Assembly: GCA_003136335.1 (NCBI GenBank)
Contig: PLEA01000618.1
Coordinates: forward strand, 6,299 to 13,167
Length of the DNA stretch: 6,869 nucleotides
Direction of reading: 5' to 3'
DNA from: Acidobacteriaceae bacterium
GTDB taxonomy: Bacteria; Acidobacteriota; Terriglobia; Terriglobales; SbA1
Shown: positions 6,587 through 6,869 of the stretch, piece by piece
Layout: every line of letters starts with the position of its first letter
Numbering within the stretch: position 1 is the first letter of the stretch
Made by a program: the position numbers and the translations under genes
Notes under the pieces: generated by a model
Seen by the model: the letters and a program-made list of their open reading frames with translations, nothing else
What the model was told of the DNA's origin: nothing
Database searches by the model: none

Positions 6587-6653
6587 TGGTTTTCACCTCA
6601 CGAGCGAGTTTCGATTACGAAATAGCTGCAAGAGTCGTGGCAGGTGGGAAGAG

Positions 6654-6869
6654 CTAAGGGACCGCGGTCCTGCCGGGTGACGGCGCAGCCAATGCTTCCA
6701 TGTCAGGCGGTTGAGCGGTCAAGACCGGCGTTGTCGAGACCGACGGTTCTTTCTGACTTTCCTTCGTCCGGGAAGGCGAACGGAGATTCCCTTCCTCATC
6801 ATCGTCGGGCCCTGATGGCGGATAAAATCTTCTGCGCTGCATAAACGGATGCGATCCGACATGGGCCGC
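6654..6869 (-). CDS. C-terminal end of an unidentified protein (5' truncated)
   Basis: The minus-strand frame is open from the right edge of the window to TAG at 6654-6656, giving 71 residues plus a stop. The visible part is polar and probably disordered: an acidic cluster (SGPDDDEEG), a Ser/Lys/Arg-rich stretch (RSPSRTKESQKEPS) and a Pro/Ala-rich end. No domain can be recognised. The ATG at 6842 is in frame, but no ribosome binding site is seen before it, so I take this as the tail of a longer gene. The end lies 67 nt before the start of the glycine-zipper gene, on the same strand, so the two may be co-transcribed. It could also be a non-coding frame; certainty is low. Confidence 0.4.
   Translation of the reverse strand, partial: AAHVGSHPFMQRRRFYPPSGPDDDEEGNLRSPSRTKESQKEPSVSTTPVLTAQPPDMEALAAPSPGRTAVP

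Overview
The window looks like a chromosomal segment of a GC-moderate Gram-negative bacterium, most likely an acidobacterium (Terriglobia-like). This is inferred from the style of the S41 protease, the AMIN/STN protein, the two-TadE plus TadG pilin module, and a small glycine-zipper lipid-interface-type protein. No rRNA, tRNA, CRISPR array or insertion sequence is visible, and the taxonomic call is an inference rather than a database result.

Layout from left to right. (1) Positions 1-777, plus strand: the 3' part of a gene for an AMIN-STN periplasmic protein related to the N-terminal domains of type IV pilus secretins; its 5' end lies outside the window. (2) Positions 824-3966, minus strand: a tightly packed four-gene operon, read right to left, of an A24 prepilin peptidase (TadV/CpaA-like), two TadE-like pseudopilins and a TadG-like protein. 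Junctions are a 1-nt gap, a 4-nt GTGA overlap and an 8-nt gap (or a TTGA overlap). (3) Positions 3967-4271: 305 nt without a gene, holding the ctpA terminator and the leader of the tad operon. (4) Positions 4272-5876, minus strand: ctpA, a complete membrane-anchored PDZ/S41 carboxyl-terminal protease. (5) Positions 5877-6063: an intergenic stretch with a candidate extended -10 promoter and a 39-nt imperfect inverted repeat. (6) Positions 6064-6586, minus strand: a secreted small protein with a beta-rich domain and a glycine-rich tail; the reading frame is shifted by one base near 6168-6175, so the uninterrupted ORF ends early at 6092. (7) Positions 6654-6869, minus strand: the C-terminal end of an unidentified protein cut by the window edge.

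The tad genes form a coherent unit: the peptidase is expected to process the two TadE-like proteins, both of which carry a Gly|xxxxGlu site, whereas the TadG-like protein lacks that glutamate. The ATPase, platform and secretin genes of a full Tad machine are not in this window. The flanking AMIN-STN gene is convergent with the operon, so it is not part of it, although it may serve a related secretin or cell-envelope structure. I see no clear evidence for a wholly new system; the best leads are the frameshifted glycine-zipper gene, the secretin-less AMIN-STN protein and the compact pilin module.
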